In this document: in pieces, positions 33,505 through 42,334 of the stretch
Position numbering within the stretch: position 1 is the stretch's first letter
Layout of the letters: each line of letters opens with the position of its first letter
Assembly (NCBI GenBank): GCA_017937025.1
Contig: JAGBEJ010000006.1
Coordinates: 1 to 64,000, forward strand
Reading direction: 5' to 3'
Length of the DNA: 64,000 nt
Source: Paludibacteraceae bacterium
GTDB taxonomy: Bacteria; Bacteroidota; Bacteroidia; Bacteroidales; Paludibacteraceae
Notes under the pieces: generated by a model
Databases searched by the model: none
What the model was told of the DNA's origin: nothing
What the model saw: the letters and a program-made list of their open reading frames with translations, nothing else
Made by a program: the position numbers and the translations under genes

Positions 33505-34124
33505 AACTTAGTTCCTCTTGACACTCTGAAAACGGTCGCGAATGCGATTTTTATGTCGGTCCACAAAGACCTTCTTCTGATGTAAAGCAGATCGACGCGC
33601 AGTCTTTTCACCATTTTCTCCACAGTGTCGCAATATCCGTGGTAGAGAGTCGCGTATGATGTCACGCCCGGCTTTACTTGGTAGAGGCATGGGTATCTGT
33701 CGTCAATCTCCATGATTTTTTCGATGTAATATTGTCTTTCCGGTCTTGGCCCCACGAATGACATGTCTCCTTTCAGCACATTAATAAGCTGTGGAAGCTC
33801 ATCAAGATGGTGTTCTCTGAGGAACTTTCCGACCTTAGTCATTCGTTCATCGACGCCAGCTTTATAGAGTCTCGGACCATTTTGCTCAGCGTCTATTTTC
33901 ATGCTTCTGAATTTTAGTATGTAAAAAGGACGTCCGAATTTTCCTATTCTTTCCTGTTTATACAGCACAGGACCATTGTCTTCTTTTTTTATGGCGATGT
34001 ATATTATTATCCATAGTGGAGTAGACAATATCATGAAAACCGCTGCGAGGAAAATGTCTGCTGAATTTTTGATGAGTCTTCCGCCGCGTGTCATTCCGTC
34101 CTTGATGTAAACTTCAGATTTCAT
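33501..34124 (-). CDS. Initiating polyprenyl-phosphate sugar transferase (WcaJ/PglC type)
   Basis: 207 residues, bacterial sugar transferase family. It transfers a sugar-1-phosphate from a nucleotide sugar to undecaprenyl phosphate, the first step of repeat-unit synthesis. Present are one N-terminal membrane segment (ADIFLAAVFMILSTPLWIIIYIAI), the LYKQERIGKFGRPFYILKFRSM motif, RMTKVGKFLREHHLDELPQLINVLKGDMSFVGPRPE and VKPGVTSYA. The short one-membrane-segment form is the PglC-like class. Which sugar it places cannot be read. It is the last gene of the polysaccharide locus and overlaps the preceding GT2 gene by ATGA. Confidence 0.93.
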   Translation of the reverse strand: MKSEVYIKDGMTRGGRLIKNSADIFLAAVFMILSTPLWIIIYIAIKKEDNGPVLYKQERIGKFGRPFYILKFRSMKIDAEQNGPRLYKAGVDERMTKVGKFLREHHLDELPQLINVLKGDMSFVGPRPERQYYIEKIMEIDDRYPCLYQVKPGVTSYATLYHGYCDTVEKMVKRLRVDLLYIRRRSLWTDIKIAFATVFRVSRGTKF

Positions 34125-34939
34125 TTCTTTTTTCTTAAAAAGGTCTTGTAAACTCTAATCCTCAACTTGTTAGGTATTAACCTTGTGGTCATTCTTATTG
34201 TTATGTTGACCATCATCTCCCAGAGGTTGATGTAGCCGAGCTCTCTCAGCTTTTTCTGAAATTTTATCTCTGTCAGAGCGTAATTCAGACCGCCTCTCCT
34301 TCTGTACATATCGCTGTTCGCTCTGAAAAGGAGAAGCGACTCTTGAATGTTTTTAACTTTACAGCCCTCAAGTATTAATCTTACCCAAAGATAGTAATCT
34401 TCAAACAAATAAAAGGGCATATAGCCGCCAACTTTTTCAATTTTTTCTTTCTTGAACATCACCGCAGGGTGGTTGAGGGGATTTCTCTTTTTTCCGAATT
34501 TTACGATTTCTTCCATTGTCTCAGGCACTTTCCTTGTCGAGTGAATATTGTTGCAGTCGTTGTAAAACTCATCAATCCAGCAGCTGATAGCACATAATTC
34601 AGGGTCGTTTTCGAATTCATTAATCTGCTTCTCAAATCTCTCTGGCTTGCTTATGTCATCAGTGTCCATCCTCGCTACGATGTCGTACGAACAGTGCTTC
34701 AGTCCTTCGTTCAGCGCCTTGCCCAGTCCCTGGTTTTTCTCAAGTTTTACTATTTTCATGCAAGCGCATTTCCTCTGGTACTCATCCACGACATTGTAAA
34801 GTTCGTCGGTGAGTTCCCCGTCCTCCACAATCACAATTTCGCTTGGCGGCATTGTCTGAGCGAGAATGCTGTCTAGGCTTTGTCTTAGGAATGTGGGCTG
34901 CTCCTTCCTGTATAATGAAAGTAGTACTGAGAATTCCAT
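34121..34939 (-). CDS. GT2 glycosyltransferase
   Basis: 272 residues, GT-A fold family 2. N-terminal FSVLLSLYRKEQPTFLRQSL, the IVEDGELTDE motif, and the metal-binding DxD in DIVARMDTDDISKPERF. The ARMDxDDI pattern is typical of the subgroup that includes beta-1,3-galactosyltransferases such as WbnJ and WbgO of Escherichia coli. A role in making the beta-galactose that GT11 and GT6 then decorate is therefore plausible, but linkage and donor cannot be proven from sequence. It starts 5 bp after the licD gene and overlaps the sugar transferase gene by four bases. Confidence 0.88.
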   Translation of the reverse strand: MEFSVLLSLYRKEQPTFLRQSLDSILAQTMPPSEIVIVEDGELTDELYNVVDEYQRKCACMKIVKLEKNQGLGKALNEGLKHCSYDIVARMDTDDISKPERFEKQINEFENDPELCAISCWIDEFYNDCNNIHSTRKVPETMEEIVKFGKKRNPLNHPAVMFKKEKIEKVGGYMPFYLFEDYYLWVRLILEGCKVKNIQESLLLFRANSDMYRRRGGLNYALTEIKFQKKLRELGYINLWEMMVNITIRMTTRLIPNKLRIRVYKTFLRKKK

Positions 34940-34944
34940 CTCTA

Positions 34945-35721
34945 TTATTTGTTGTATATGACTTTCAAATTATGATCGACTCTTTCGTTTTCTGGCGGCA
35001 GAGTCATGTAGTCGTTGAACAGTATTTTGAGGTACTCATCGTATTTTTTCACGGCCTTGTATCGGCTTCCCTCGAAATCCACATCTATGTATTCCTCGAA
35101 AATGTCTTTAGGGAAGTGGTACTGGTGGTTTGTCATAGATGCCACCAAGTCGCACTCAGAGTATTTGTACTTTCTCGACAGTTTGACGAATGCCTTGAGG
35201 AAGAACTTATAACCGATTATGCGGCATATTTTCCACAGGAACCAATTTCCACCGCGACCTTTGGGGAATGTGCTATGCACCGATGCAGCGCGGCATTTGT
35301 GCAACAAGTAGCAAATTTTGTTGTGGAGCGATTTCTCGCCCTTGGAGCCGTCGAACGGGAATATGTCTATCCAGATTCCCATGCCGTCGATGTCCTCAAT
35401 GTAATTCTCCATAATCCTTGTCTCGCAGTCTGAGACTTTTGCGTAAGGGTAGAAGTATCCTGGTGTGTCCTTTGTATAGAGCTTGAATTTGTCGGACGGA
35501 TTACGCTTCATTATTTCTATCAGCTTGTCAAAATCCGGTCTTGGCAACGAGATGTCGATGTCGTCGTCCCATGGTATGAAGCCTTTGTGGCGTATGGCTC
35601 CGAGAAGAGTGCCGTATGCCAGCGTGTATCTCAGGTTGTTCTTTTCGCAGATGTCGGCAATATAGTCTAAAACGAGTTTCTCTCTCTGCTGTATTTCTTT
35701 GAGTGTTAGGTACTTGTCCAT
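34945..35721 (-). CDS. LicD-family phosphotransferase
   Basis: 258 residues. LicD proteins are nucleotidyltransferase-fold enzymes that move phosphocholine, or sometimes other phospho-substituents such as ribitol phosphate or phosphoethanolamine, from a CDP-linked donor to a glycan. The signature LAYGTLLGAIRHKGFIPWDDDIDISLPR is complete (about 38-65), with the catalytic acidic cluster. No licA, licB or licC choline uptake and activation genes are in the window, so the donor must come from elsewhere or differ from CDP-choline. It lies between the GT11 and GT2 genes with 5-12 bp spacers. Confidence 0.9.
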   Translation of the reverse strand: MDKYLTLKEIQQREKLVLDYIADICEKNNLRYTLAYGTLLGAIRHKGFIPWDDDIDISLPRPDFDKLIEIMKRNPSDKFKLYTKDTPGYFYPYAKVSDCETRIMENYIEDIDGMGIWIDIFPFDGSKGEKSLHNKICYLLHKCRAASVHSTFPKGRGGNWFLWKICRIIGYKFFLKAFVKLSRKYKYSECDLVASMTNHQYHFPKDIFEEYIDVDFEGSRYKAVKKYDEYLKILFNDYMTLPPENERVDHNLKVIYNK

Positions 35722-35733
35722 GGCTAATGTTTT

Positions 35734-36603
35734 TTAAAAGAGTGTCCAACTGTCTAATTGTCTGTTGAATTTCACAGGCGAGTTTGTCCATATCTTAGGT
35801 GCGATTATCTCCTTGTCCTTGTGCTGATTAAGGTACGCCGCCCACCATGAAAACGAGCTGTTGGCTATTATGTTTCTGTCGCATAGACTCATAAGTCTCA
35901 TGTCGTTATAGCTTTCGGAGCCTTTGTTCCAATCGGCGCAGATGTACTCGCTTTCACCGATTATCGGCACAATGTTCTCCTTGCACCATTCCATGTCGTT
36001 GGAGAAGATTATGAACTTGTTGTCAGGGTATTTCTCCTTAACGTGATTTATGGCGTCCTTGTAGTACTCTACACCGCACAAACCTTTGTAGTTTGCGTGT
36101 TTCAGATAGTCGCCTCGTCTTATGTGTATGCTTGTTGTCGGGCTTTTCTGTATGTATGCCAGCGCCTCTTCATTCTTGGCGCTTATCGCTGTTTTAAATG
36201 TGAACTCCTTGACTATCACATCTTTGAAGTGATTGAAATACTTGGGATTCTGCCATATTCCATAGAAATACAAATCCTTGTCTTCTGTCAGAATATTGTC
36301 GTTGTATTCGCAGTGGTTTATTTCTTGGCACTCCGTTTTCTTTCTTGGAAAATACTTCCAGTAAATTCTTGAAAAATAATAGTTTGTGAAGTATGGTGTC
36401 AGTTTCTTTATGTCTTTTTTCCCGGCTTCTTTTGCTGTTATGTTGAATAGTTTTGTTAGTTCAAAGCCATTGTGAAAATCTCTGCCTTTGAATAAAGAGG
36501 TGTCCATGAGAACTTCCTTGTTGAAAGTCTCTCTTACGGCAACTAGGAATGCGTATTGGAACATCTGATTGCCGAGTCCGCCTGAAAAGTTTACTATCTT
36601 CAT
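35734..36603 (-). CDS. GT11 alpha-1,2-fucosyltransferase-family protein
   Basis: 289 residues. Family GT11: FSGGLGNQMFQYAFLVA at the N terminus, the donor-binding motif SIHIRRGDYLKH (about 155), and FSNDMEWCKENI followed by NSSFSWWAAYLN. These motifs define alpha-1,2-fucosyltransferases that use GDP-fucose and put fucose on galactose, as in bacterial O-antigens and human H antigen; some family members act on other positions. The gene starts one base before the stop-side end of the GT6 gene, so GT6 and GT11 are tightly coupled. No GDP-fucose synthesis genes are in the window. Confidence 0.92.
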   Translation of the reverse strand: MKIVNFSGGLGNQMFQYAFLVAVRETFNKEVLMDTSLFKGRDFHNGFELTKLFNITAKEAGKKDIKKLTPYFTNYYFSRIYWKYFPRKKTECQEINHCEYNDNILTEDKDLYFYGIWQNPKYFNHFKDVIVKEFTFKTAISAKNEEALAYIQKSPTTSIHIRRGDYLKHANYKGLCGVEYYKDAINHVKEKYPDNKFIIFSNDMEWCKENIVPIIGESEYICADWNKGSESYNDMRLMSLCDRNIIANSSFSWWAAYLNQHKDKEIIAPKIWTNSPVKFNRQLDSWTLF

Positions 36604-36604
36604 A

Positions 36605-37381
36605 TTAGAAATTCCAAATTATTGCTCTGTACAGAATTCTTGACGCCTTCTTCAGTCTGCCTATGATGGAGTGGTCTCTGCCCTTGTTGAAGTATTGGCT
36701 TATCTTGGTCTTGTCTCTAATTATAATCTTCGGCTCGAACGGCAGTTTCCATCCTTCGGGGTAGGCGTAGGCTGGCGACAGTTTGAGGCAAGGTTTGTCG
36801 TGCAGGTATTTGTTCAGATGCGACTCGTCGTGCACCAACGCGATAATTCCGTGGTCAAGGTCGTTATGGGTGTTCTCTGAGCATGTTTTCGCAAGTGCCA
36901 TATAGTCTTTTGTTTTGCCGCCGTTTAGGCTTCCCATAAAGTAAGTGTATTCCTTGTCCCTAGGTTTTATGTAGGCTGTGGATTTCTTATTTCTTTCGTA
37001 TGGATACATGAACGACGGCTTGCTGAAGAATCCTGGATGCACCACAGCGGCGAGTCCTTCTTTCTCCGGCAGAATTTCTTTGCCGATAGGACTGACGAGC
37101 TCCATGTTCGCATTGAAGAAGAATGTGTAGTCGAAGTCCTTTAACTCATTTTCAAGTGACAGGAACATGTCGAAACGTAGCAGCGAATCCATAGGGAATC
37201 CTTTGCATTCCTTTTTTATGATTTTGACGTTCTCGGCATCAGTCAGTTTCTCATCATCGGTGAACACAAAATATCTCACTTCTGCGATGTCTTTCAGAAA
37301 ATATTTCTCGCAAGACTCGTAGAATCCTTTGAAGAAATAATTGTATTTGCCTGTGCAGATGTATAATATAGCTACTTTCAT
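36605..37381 (-). CDS. GT6 family glycosyltransferase (ABO blood group transferase-like)
   Basis: 258 residues from the ATG at 37381; five codons further upstream look non-native because the family begins MKVAILYICTGKYNYF. Family GT6 includes the human A and B transferases and alpha-1,3-galactosyltransferase. Recognisable are FFKGFYESCEKYFLKD, VRYFVFTD, the DFDYTFFFNANMELVSPIG block and the HPGFF and DLDHGIIALVHDESHLNKY segments. The animal DxD metal site is NAN here (residues 90-92), as in known bacterial GT6 enzymes, which work without metal. It would add alpha-1,3-linked GalNAc or Gal to a (fucosylated) galactose; the donor cannot be told. It sits between the polymerase and GT11 genes. Confidence 0.9.
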   Translation of the reverse strand: MKVAILYICTGKYNYFFKGFYESCEKYFLKDIAEVRYFVFTDDEKLTDAENVKIIKKECKGFPMDSLLRFDMFLSLENELKDFDYTFFFNANMELVSPIGKEILPEKEGLAAVVHPGFFSKPSFMYPYERNKKSTAYIKPRDKEYTYFMGSLNGGKTKDYMALAKTCSENTHNDLDHGIIALVHDESHLNKYLHDKPCLKLSPAYAYPEGWKLPFEPKIIIRDKTKISQYFNKGRDHSIIGRLKKASRILYRAIIWNF

Positions 37382-37385
37382 AATT

Positions 37386-38513
37386 CTAATATCCAAAATT
37401 ATAGTTGTGGAATTCCTCGTAAAAGTCGTACATAGAGTAAGGCGTCAGATGGTGCCAAATGTTTTTAAGCGCTATAGTCAGTATCATTTTACCGAGTATT
37501 GCCAATATGATAATAAGTAATATTGTCTTTATTTTTTTGTTATTTGGGTTTTGTGCTGTGCAGCTTTCGTAGGTGTAAATGAAAAAGATTGTGATGTATG
37601 GAATGAAGTACAGCGCAAGACGATTGAACGAAAGGAACGAGATGTTTATAATACTCAGACACAGTCCGCAAATAACTGCCCATATTATAAGCGGTTGTGG
37701 TAGATCCGATTTGAATTTCTTGTGCAGATAATATCCTGCGTAGGCCACGAAAATGTACATTGCTGCATTTATCATTGCAGCAATAGGCGCAGCCTCTCTG
37801 TCCTGATTACCTTCGTAATAAGCAGACTCTCCGAATCCCAGCATTGATATTATCGGGAAAATGCACACCGAAATAATGATGGTTGCAATAAATGTCCTTA
37901 TAACGTTGTCTTTATTTAATTCGACGAACGAAAAAACTGGGAACAGCGCCATGATTATGACGGAGTGGTGGAACATATAGGCGATGGCGATTAGAATGTA
38001 ATATTTGATGAACTTTCTTTCCATAAGAAGGTTCATTGCCAGATACGATAAGCAGATGGCGTATGATTGCCTCAGAAGCCCGTATTCTGTAATCAATGTG
38101 CTTAGCATGAGGAATATGGTTAAGGCAATTCTGTCGGTGTGCTTTTTTACCAACATCAAGTTGGCTACAGTTACTATAAATGCAGAGATCAGGATTATAG
38201 AGTATGGATCGCACCAGATGTATTTGGTAATGAAATGAATCCAAACTAAGTATCCATACTCGAATCTGTCGTGAGGGTCGGGAGTAAATATCGACTCGTC
38301 GAAATAACTCTGGTATCTTAGATGGTTGTATAGGTGGGCGTAGTAGTGTGCGGTGTCGTTGAGCACCGACAATCCCCTCATTCCAAAGAACACGAACAAA
38401 AGGATGAAGCATGCTATAATCTGAAAATACCTCTTCTGGCTATATCCGTTTATGTGTTTTGAGATATAGTCAACAGCCAGAAATGATATGAAATATAGCG
38501 CCAATAGCAGCAT
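37386..38513 (-). CDS. EpsG-type polysaccharide polymerase (Wzy)
   Basis: 375 residues, about 10-12 membrane segments, EpsG family. The periplasmic loop after the second membrane segment has the usual FFGMRGLSVLNDTAHYYAHL with its Arg and Asp residues, and FEYGYLVWIHFI follows. Such proteins join lipid-linked repeat units outside the inner membrane. Its presence together with Wzx, Wzc and OPX shows a Wzx/Wzy-dependent pathway. The gap to GT6 is 4 bp. Confidence 0.9.
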   Translation of the reverse strand: MLLLALYFISFLAVDYISKHINGYSQKRYFQIIACFILLFVFFGMRGLSVLNDTAHYYAHLYNHLRYQSYFDESIFTPDPHDRFEYGYLVWIHFITKYIWCDPYSIILISAFIVTVANLMLVKKHTDRIALTIFLMLSTLITEYGLLRQSYAICLSYLAMNLLMERKFIKYYILIAIAYMFHHSVIIMALFPVFSFVELNKDNVIRTFIATIIISVCIFPIISMLGFGESAYYEGNQDREAAPIAAMINAAMYIFVAYAGYYLHKKFKSDLPQPLIIWAVICGLCLSIINISFLSFNRLALYFIPYITIFFIYTYESCTAQNPNNKKIKTILLIIILAILGKMILTIALKNIWHHLTPYSMYDFYEEFHNYNFGY

Positions 38514-38531
38514 GTTCTACGTAGTTCGTCC

Positions 38532-39704
38532 TTATAGTTTTTCAAAAAGCTCGATCCATTTGTCTGTGATCTTGTCTATAGTGAGCCTCTCCATGGATTT
38601 GAAGGCGTTGTCAGAGAAATCTTTCAACTTTTGTGACTTTATCAGCCTTATGATTTTGTTTCCATAGTCATTTAAGTCGAAAGGCTCTACTATAAATCCG
38701 TTCTTGTTGTCGTCTATTATCTCGCTCAGACTGTCAAATGAATTGAATGCCACAGGCACGCATCCGTACTGCATGGCTTCGGTCAGCACCATAGGGAAAC
38801 CTTCGTGATTGCTTGTCATGCAGAATATTGAGGATTCTTTGTAATATTTTATCGGATCCTGAAATCCTGCGAAGTTGACACGTTTAAGCCCGAGTTTTTC
38901 CGAATTGTCAACGAGTTTTTGGCGCAGCGGTCCGTCGCCGAGTATCACTAGACTCCATTCCGGTATCTGGTCCTGAATTTTTTTCCAAATTTTCAGCAGC
39001 CGGTCCGGTCTTTTCTGCCTGTAGGCGAGTCTTCCGCAAAATAGTATCTGCTTCTTCTTGCATGTATTGTCTTTCTCGTAAGGGAAAGACAGCATGTTGT
39101 TTATGGCAGTTAGTTTGTCGGTCTGTCTTATGTTTGCCACTTTTTTATATAGCTCTATGTATTTCTCACTGAGCAGCACGACTTTGTCGCTGTTGTCGTA
39201 CAAAACCCTCATGAGTCGCCTCTGTTGCTTCATAGTGAAGTACATCAACGGGAACTTTGTGCTCAATTCTCTTGCTATGAACTCAAGGTTTCTTGCAAGT
39301 CCGAAGTATTGTGGATTAAACAGGTTTCTGTTTGACAGAATACGCATGTTAGGCGCGAAGTGCAGGACCGAAATCAGCTTCACGCTAGTGCGGAGTTTGG
39401 TTTCTTTGCATGTCTTGTTGTACAATTCGGAGTGTGAGTTCTGGTTCAGGAGAATGTCGATTTTCTCTTCGTTCACGATTTTGCAGAATGCCTCAACGTT
39501 TCTCTCGGAATAGTCAGTCGAGTCAGGGAGGAATATCTGTCGCGCCGGCAGTTCGTACTCCTTGCTGTAGGGCGACTTTCGGCATGCGACAAACAGCACC
39601 TCTATGCCGCGGCTCATCAGACCTTCTGCCAGCGACACGGACACTCTTTCGATTCCGCCTATCTCGGGGTTGAATTCTTGTACGTTACAGATTGCTACCT
39701 TCAT
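38532..39704 (-). CDS. GT4 glycosyltransferase
   Basis: 390 residues, GT-B fold family 4. N-terminal NPEIGGIERVSVSLAEGLMSRG, a LFCGRLAYRQKRPDRLLKIW strand-helix at the start of the second domain, LGDGPLRQKL, and the donor-binding E-x7-E motif in SNHEGFPMVLTEAMQYGCVPVA. Donor and linkage are not predictable. Its start overlaps the stop-side end of the pyruvyltransferase-family gene by 20 bp. Confidence 0.92.
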   Translation of the reverse strand: MKVAICNVQEFNPEIGGIERVSVSLAEGLMSRGIEVLFVACRKSPYSKEYELPARQIFLPDSTDYSERNVEAFCKIVNEEKIDILLNQNSHSELYNKTCKETKLRTSVKLISVLHFAPNMRILSNRNLFNPQYFGLARNLEFIARELSTKFPLMYFTMKQQRRLMRVLYDNSDKVVLLSEKYIELYKKVANIRQTDKLTAINNMLSFPYEKDNTCKKKQILFCGRLAYRQKRPDRLLKIWKKIQDQIPEWSLVILGDGPLRQKLVDNSEKLGLKRVNFAGFQDPIKYYKESSIFCMTSNHEGFPMVLTEAMQYGCVPVAFNSFDSLSEIIDDNKNGFIVEPFDLNDYGNKIIRLIKSQKLKDFSDNAFKSMERLTIDKITDKWIELFEKL

Positions 39705-40758
39705 CCAAAATTGATTTTAAGAATTCCACAGACTCGTGTCTGTATTCTTCAAGTTTCTTCTCCACCTCGCCGTATTCTATCACGTTGTTTATGTCAATGC
39801 TTGTGTTAGGGTCTGCTATGTGGCCTTCTATGCCGAGTTTCTCCAGCAGGCTTTTTATCCTGTAAACCTTGTTTGGCTCGCTCAGGAACACGAAGAACTG
39901 TTTCTTGAACAATATGGAGAATATCGTTGCGTGGAAACTGTCGGTTATTATCAGTTCCGATGAGGCTATGGCTTTTATCCATTCCTCGACGGTCAGGAAT
40001 TTCATGTTGTCGCTTCTTTGCGGCTGAAGGTATCCGAAATGCTTTCTTATCTTCAAGCCTGTTTTCTGCGATATGCTGTCAGCAAAGTCGTTCATCGCCT
40101 TCTTGTTTGACAGCGTGAGCAGCAGAAGCTCCTCGCGTTTCTCCGTCTTGTTGTCTATCAGGTTGTTGTAATTGTCGAGCAGCAGGGTGGGGTCGATTAC
40201 CTCTGTCGCTTGTATTCCTTTCTGCGCCAGAAAATCAACTCCGAACTTTTCTCTTACTGAAACTTTCTTGAACGAACGTATCGAGTCAATCATCTTGTCG
40301 TCGATTCTGTCAATCTGCTCCTTGATGAATCCGAAGCTTGGTGCGTACGAATACATTTTGTAGCCGCTGCCAAGAAACGAAAAAGTGAATGCGTACTTCA
40401 ATCGTCCTGTTATTGACGGATTCCAGACTTGGTCGCTTCCTATGATGAACATATCGTCCTTGTTCCATTCCTGCTTATCTAATTCTTCGAAAGTGTAGAA
40501 ATCTTTTGTCTGGTTAGGGCAATGCTGGTTTATGAACTTGTCCGCTATGCCGTAGCAACGTGAGTACCCTTTTGCAAACCTGTAGAGCTGCATTGTGATT
40601 CTGTTCACAAGATTCTTCTTTACTCGCCTGTGGTCGAGCTTCAGGTTTATGAACTTTGGCGTGTATCCAAGCGATTCGACTTTTTTGTACAATGCGTAGG
40701 CTTGGAGTATAGCGCCGTAGTTAGGCTCTTTATGTATGGTCAGAATATATACTGTCAT
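39685..40758 (-). CDS. Polysaccharide pyruvyltransferase-family protein
   Basis: 357 residues with the family signatures NYGAILQAYALYK near the N terminus, MFIIGSDQVWNPSI, YSYAPSFG, and ITDSFHATIFSILFKKQFFVF near the C terminus. The family adds ketal pyruvate, giving the glycan an acid group, although some members are true glycosyl- or phosphotransferase-like enzymes of unknown role. It lies 12 bp after the flippase gene. Confidence 0.88.
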   Translation of the reverse strand: MTVYILTIHKEPNYGAILQAYALYKKVESLGYTPKFINLKLDHRRVKKNLVNRITMQLYRFAKGYSRCYGIADKFINQHCPNQTKDFYTFEELDKQEWNKDDMFIIGSDQVWNPSITGRLKYAFTFSFLGSGYKMYSYAPSFGFIKEQIDRIDDKMIDSIRSFKKVSVREKFGVDFLAQKGIQATEVIDPTLLLDNYNNLIDNKTEKREELLLLTLSNKKAMNDFADSISQKTGLKIRKHFGYLQPQRSDNMKFLTVEEWIKAIASSELIITDSFHATIFSILFKKQFFVFLSEPNKVYRIKSLLEKLGIEGHIADPNTSIDINNVIEYGEVEKKLEEYRHESVEFLKSILDEGSNL

Positions 40759-40770
40759 GTTCCGTTTGTT

Positions 40771-42294
40771 TTATTTCAGTTTCTTCTTTATGAGGTTAAT
40801 GGCAAACTCCTTCTCATCCTTGCTCAGACCGATGATGCTAATACAAACAACCGTTATAACGAAGAGCATGAGTAAGTTCAGCAACAGTGTCATATAGTCG
40901 TCCACAGCACATTCCATGTCAGCAAAGTAGCCGATGAACATGGTTGTGAGTGTTGTTAGGAGTATCGGCAGAATTGCATTGCTAAAGAATTTCATTTTTG
41001 AGATCTTTATCAATCTGCTTGTCATTATCAACCTGGCGATGAATGCTGCTGCACCAACGACAATCATTATAAACATTGTCACAAGCGGGTTGGGGTAGAG
41101 GTACAGCGCAATGAGCGACAATGGTATGTTGCTCACGTTCACAAGCGAGATGATAATCTCGTAACGTTTGATTTTCCCTGTGGCTAATACACTTGTCATG
41201 AGCGAGTTTGATAGCGCCGAGATGAGTGTGTAGATGATAATCAGACGGCAGAACTCGACTGCATATTCGGGAACGGTCGTGAGCCAGATGGACAACACTT
41301 GGTTCATGTTGAAGAATATCGGCACAAAGACGATGAACAAAAGGTAGTAGCCCAGCTTAGTGCCTCTTATGATAAGGTTGTACATCGACTCGAACTGCGC
41401 CGACGAATATCTCTTTATGATTTGCGGATTCAGTGCCTTCTGGAAATTGCCAGACAAGGCCGTTGTCGCTCCACTGACTTGAAACGCTATGCCTCTCGCA
41501 GCATTTACAACTACGCCGAAAACGGCATTCAATATGATGTTGACGCCTTGAGTGACCATGACTGTCGCTAATGAACCGAGCAGATTCCAACCCGAAAAGG
41601 AGAATATGTCCTTGATGTGTTTTTTCTCCCAGTTTCTCTTTATCTCGCATTCTTCGAAATGTCTTTTACAGTATATCTGATACAGCGATTGGGTTATGAT
41701 TACAGTCACGAAGAGCAGGGCAGAATATGCGATGAGTTTGTTGGACGGTATGAACTTAAGCGACAACACAACAGCGAGTTGCAGCAGCACTTCGGCTATG
41801 CTTATTATGGTGAATACGTCCATCTTCTCGTTCGATATTATGGCTGAAGTGTATGGCACGGTCAGCGTCTTGTAAACGAACGACAGCAGAGAGAACTGAT
41901 ATACGATGTGCGCCGCTCCCGTCTTCGATGGGTCTATGTTCAGATAGTTTGATATGTAGAACAATCCCAGAGTCTCGCCGGCCACAAAAATTATAAGCGA
42001 TATTATGGCTTGTGACGCGAATACGGAGTTGAATACAACATTGAGTACCTCCTTATCCCCCTTGCCTTGGTAGTAGGATAGGAAACGCTGTGTGGCACCG
42101 GTCATGGAGTTGTTTATGAATCCAAGGAATATGACGACAGACCCCACGATGGAGTACAGACCGAAGTCCTCCACACCGAGTTCCATGAGCACGACTCTCG
42201 AAGTGTACAGCGTAACAAGCATCAGCAACAGCATGCGTACATAAAGCATCACTGTGTTTTTCGCAATGCGTTTGTTGCTTGTTGTTGAATCCAT
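40771..42294 (-). CDS. Polysaccharide repeat-unit flippase (Wzx-like, MOP superfamily)
   Basis: 507 residues with about 12-14 membrane segments. The N-terminal KNTVMLYVRMLLLMLVTLYTSRVVLMELGVEDFGLYSIVG pattern, split here by the membrane helices, is typical of Wzx proteins in Bacteroidales. It should flip undecaprenyl-linked repeat units to the periplasm for the EpsG-type polymerase. The C terminus is basic (INLIKKKLK). There is a 40-bp spacer from the Wzc gene. Confidence 0.92.
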   Translation of the reverse strand: MDSTTSNKRIAKNTVMLYVRMLLLMLVTLYTSRVVLMELGVEDFGLYSIVGSVVIFLGFINNSMTGATQRFLSYYQGKGDKEVLNVVFNSVFASQAIISLIIFVAGETLGLFYISNYLNIDPSKTGAAHIVYQFSLLSFVYKTLTVPYTSAIISNEKMDVFTIISIAEVLLQLAVVLSLKFIPSNKLIAYSALLFVTVIITQSLYQIYCKRHFEECEIKRNWEKKHIKDIFSFSGWNLLGSLATVMVTQGVNIILNAVFGVVVNAARGIAFQVSGATTALSGNFQKALNPQIIKRYSSAQFESMYNLIIRGTKLGYYLLFIVFVPIFFNMNQVLSIWLTTVPEYAVEFCRLIIIYTLISALSNSLMTSVLATGKIKRYEIIISLVNVSNIPLSLIALYLYPNPLVTMFIMIVVGAAAFIARLIMTSRLIKISKMKFFSNAILPILLTTLTTMFIGYFADMECAVDDYMTLLLNLLMLFVITVVCISIIGLSKDEKEFAINLIKKKLK

Positions 42295-42334
42295 GGCTTT
42301 AATCTCTGTCTCTTTTTTCGATGTTAGTCGTTTA

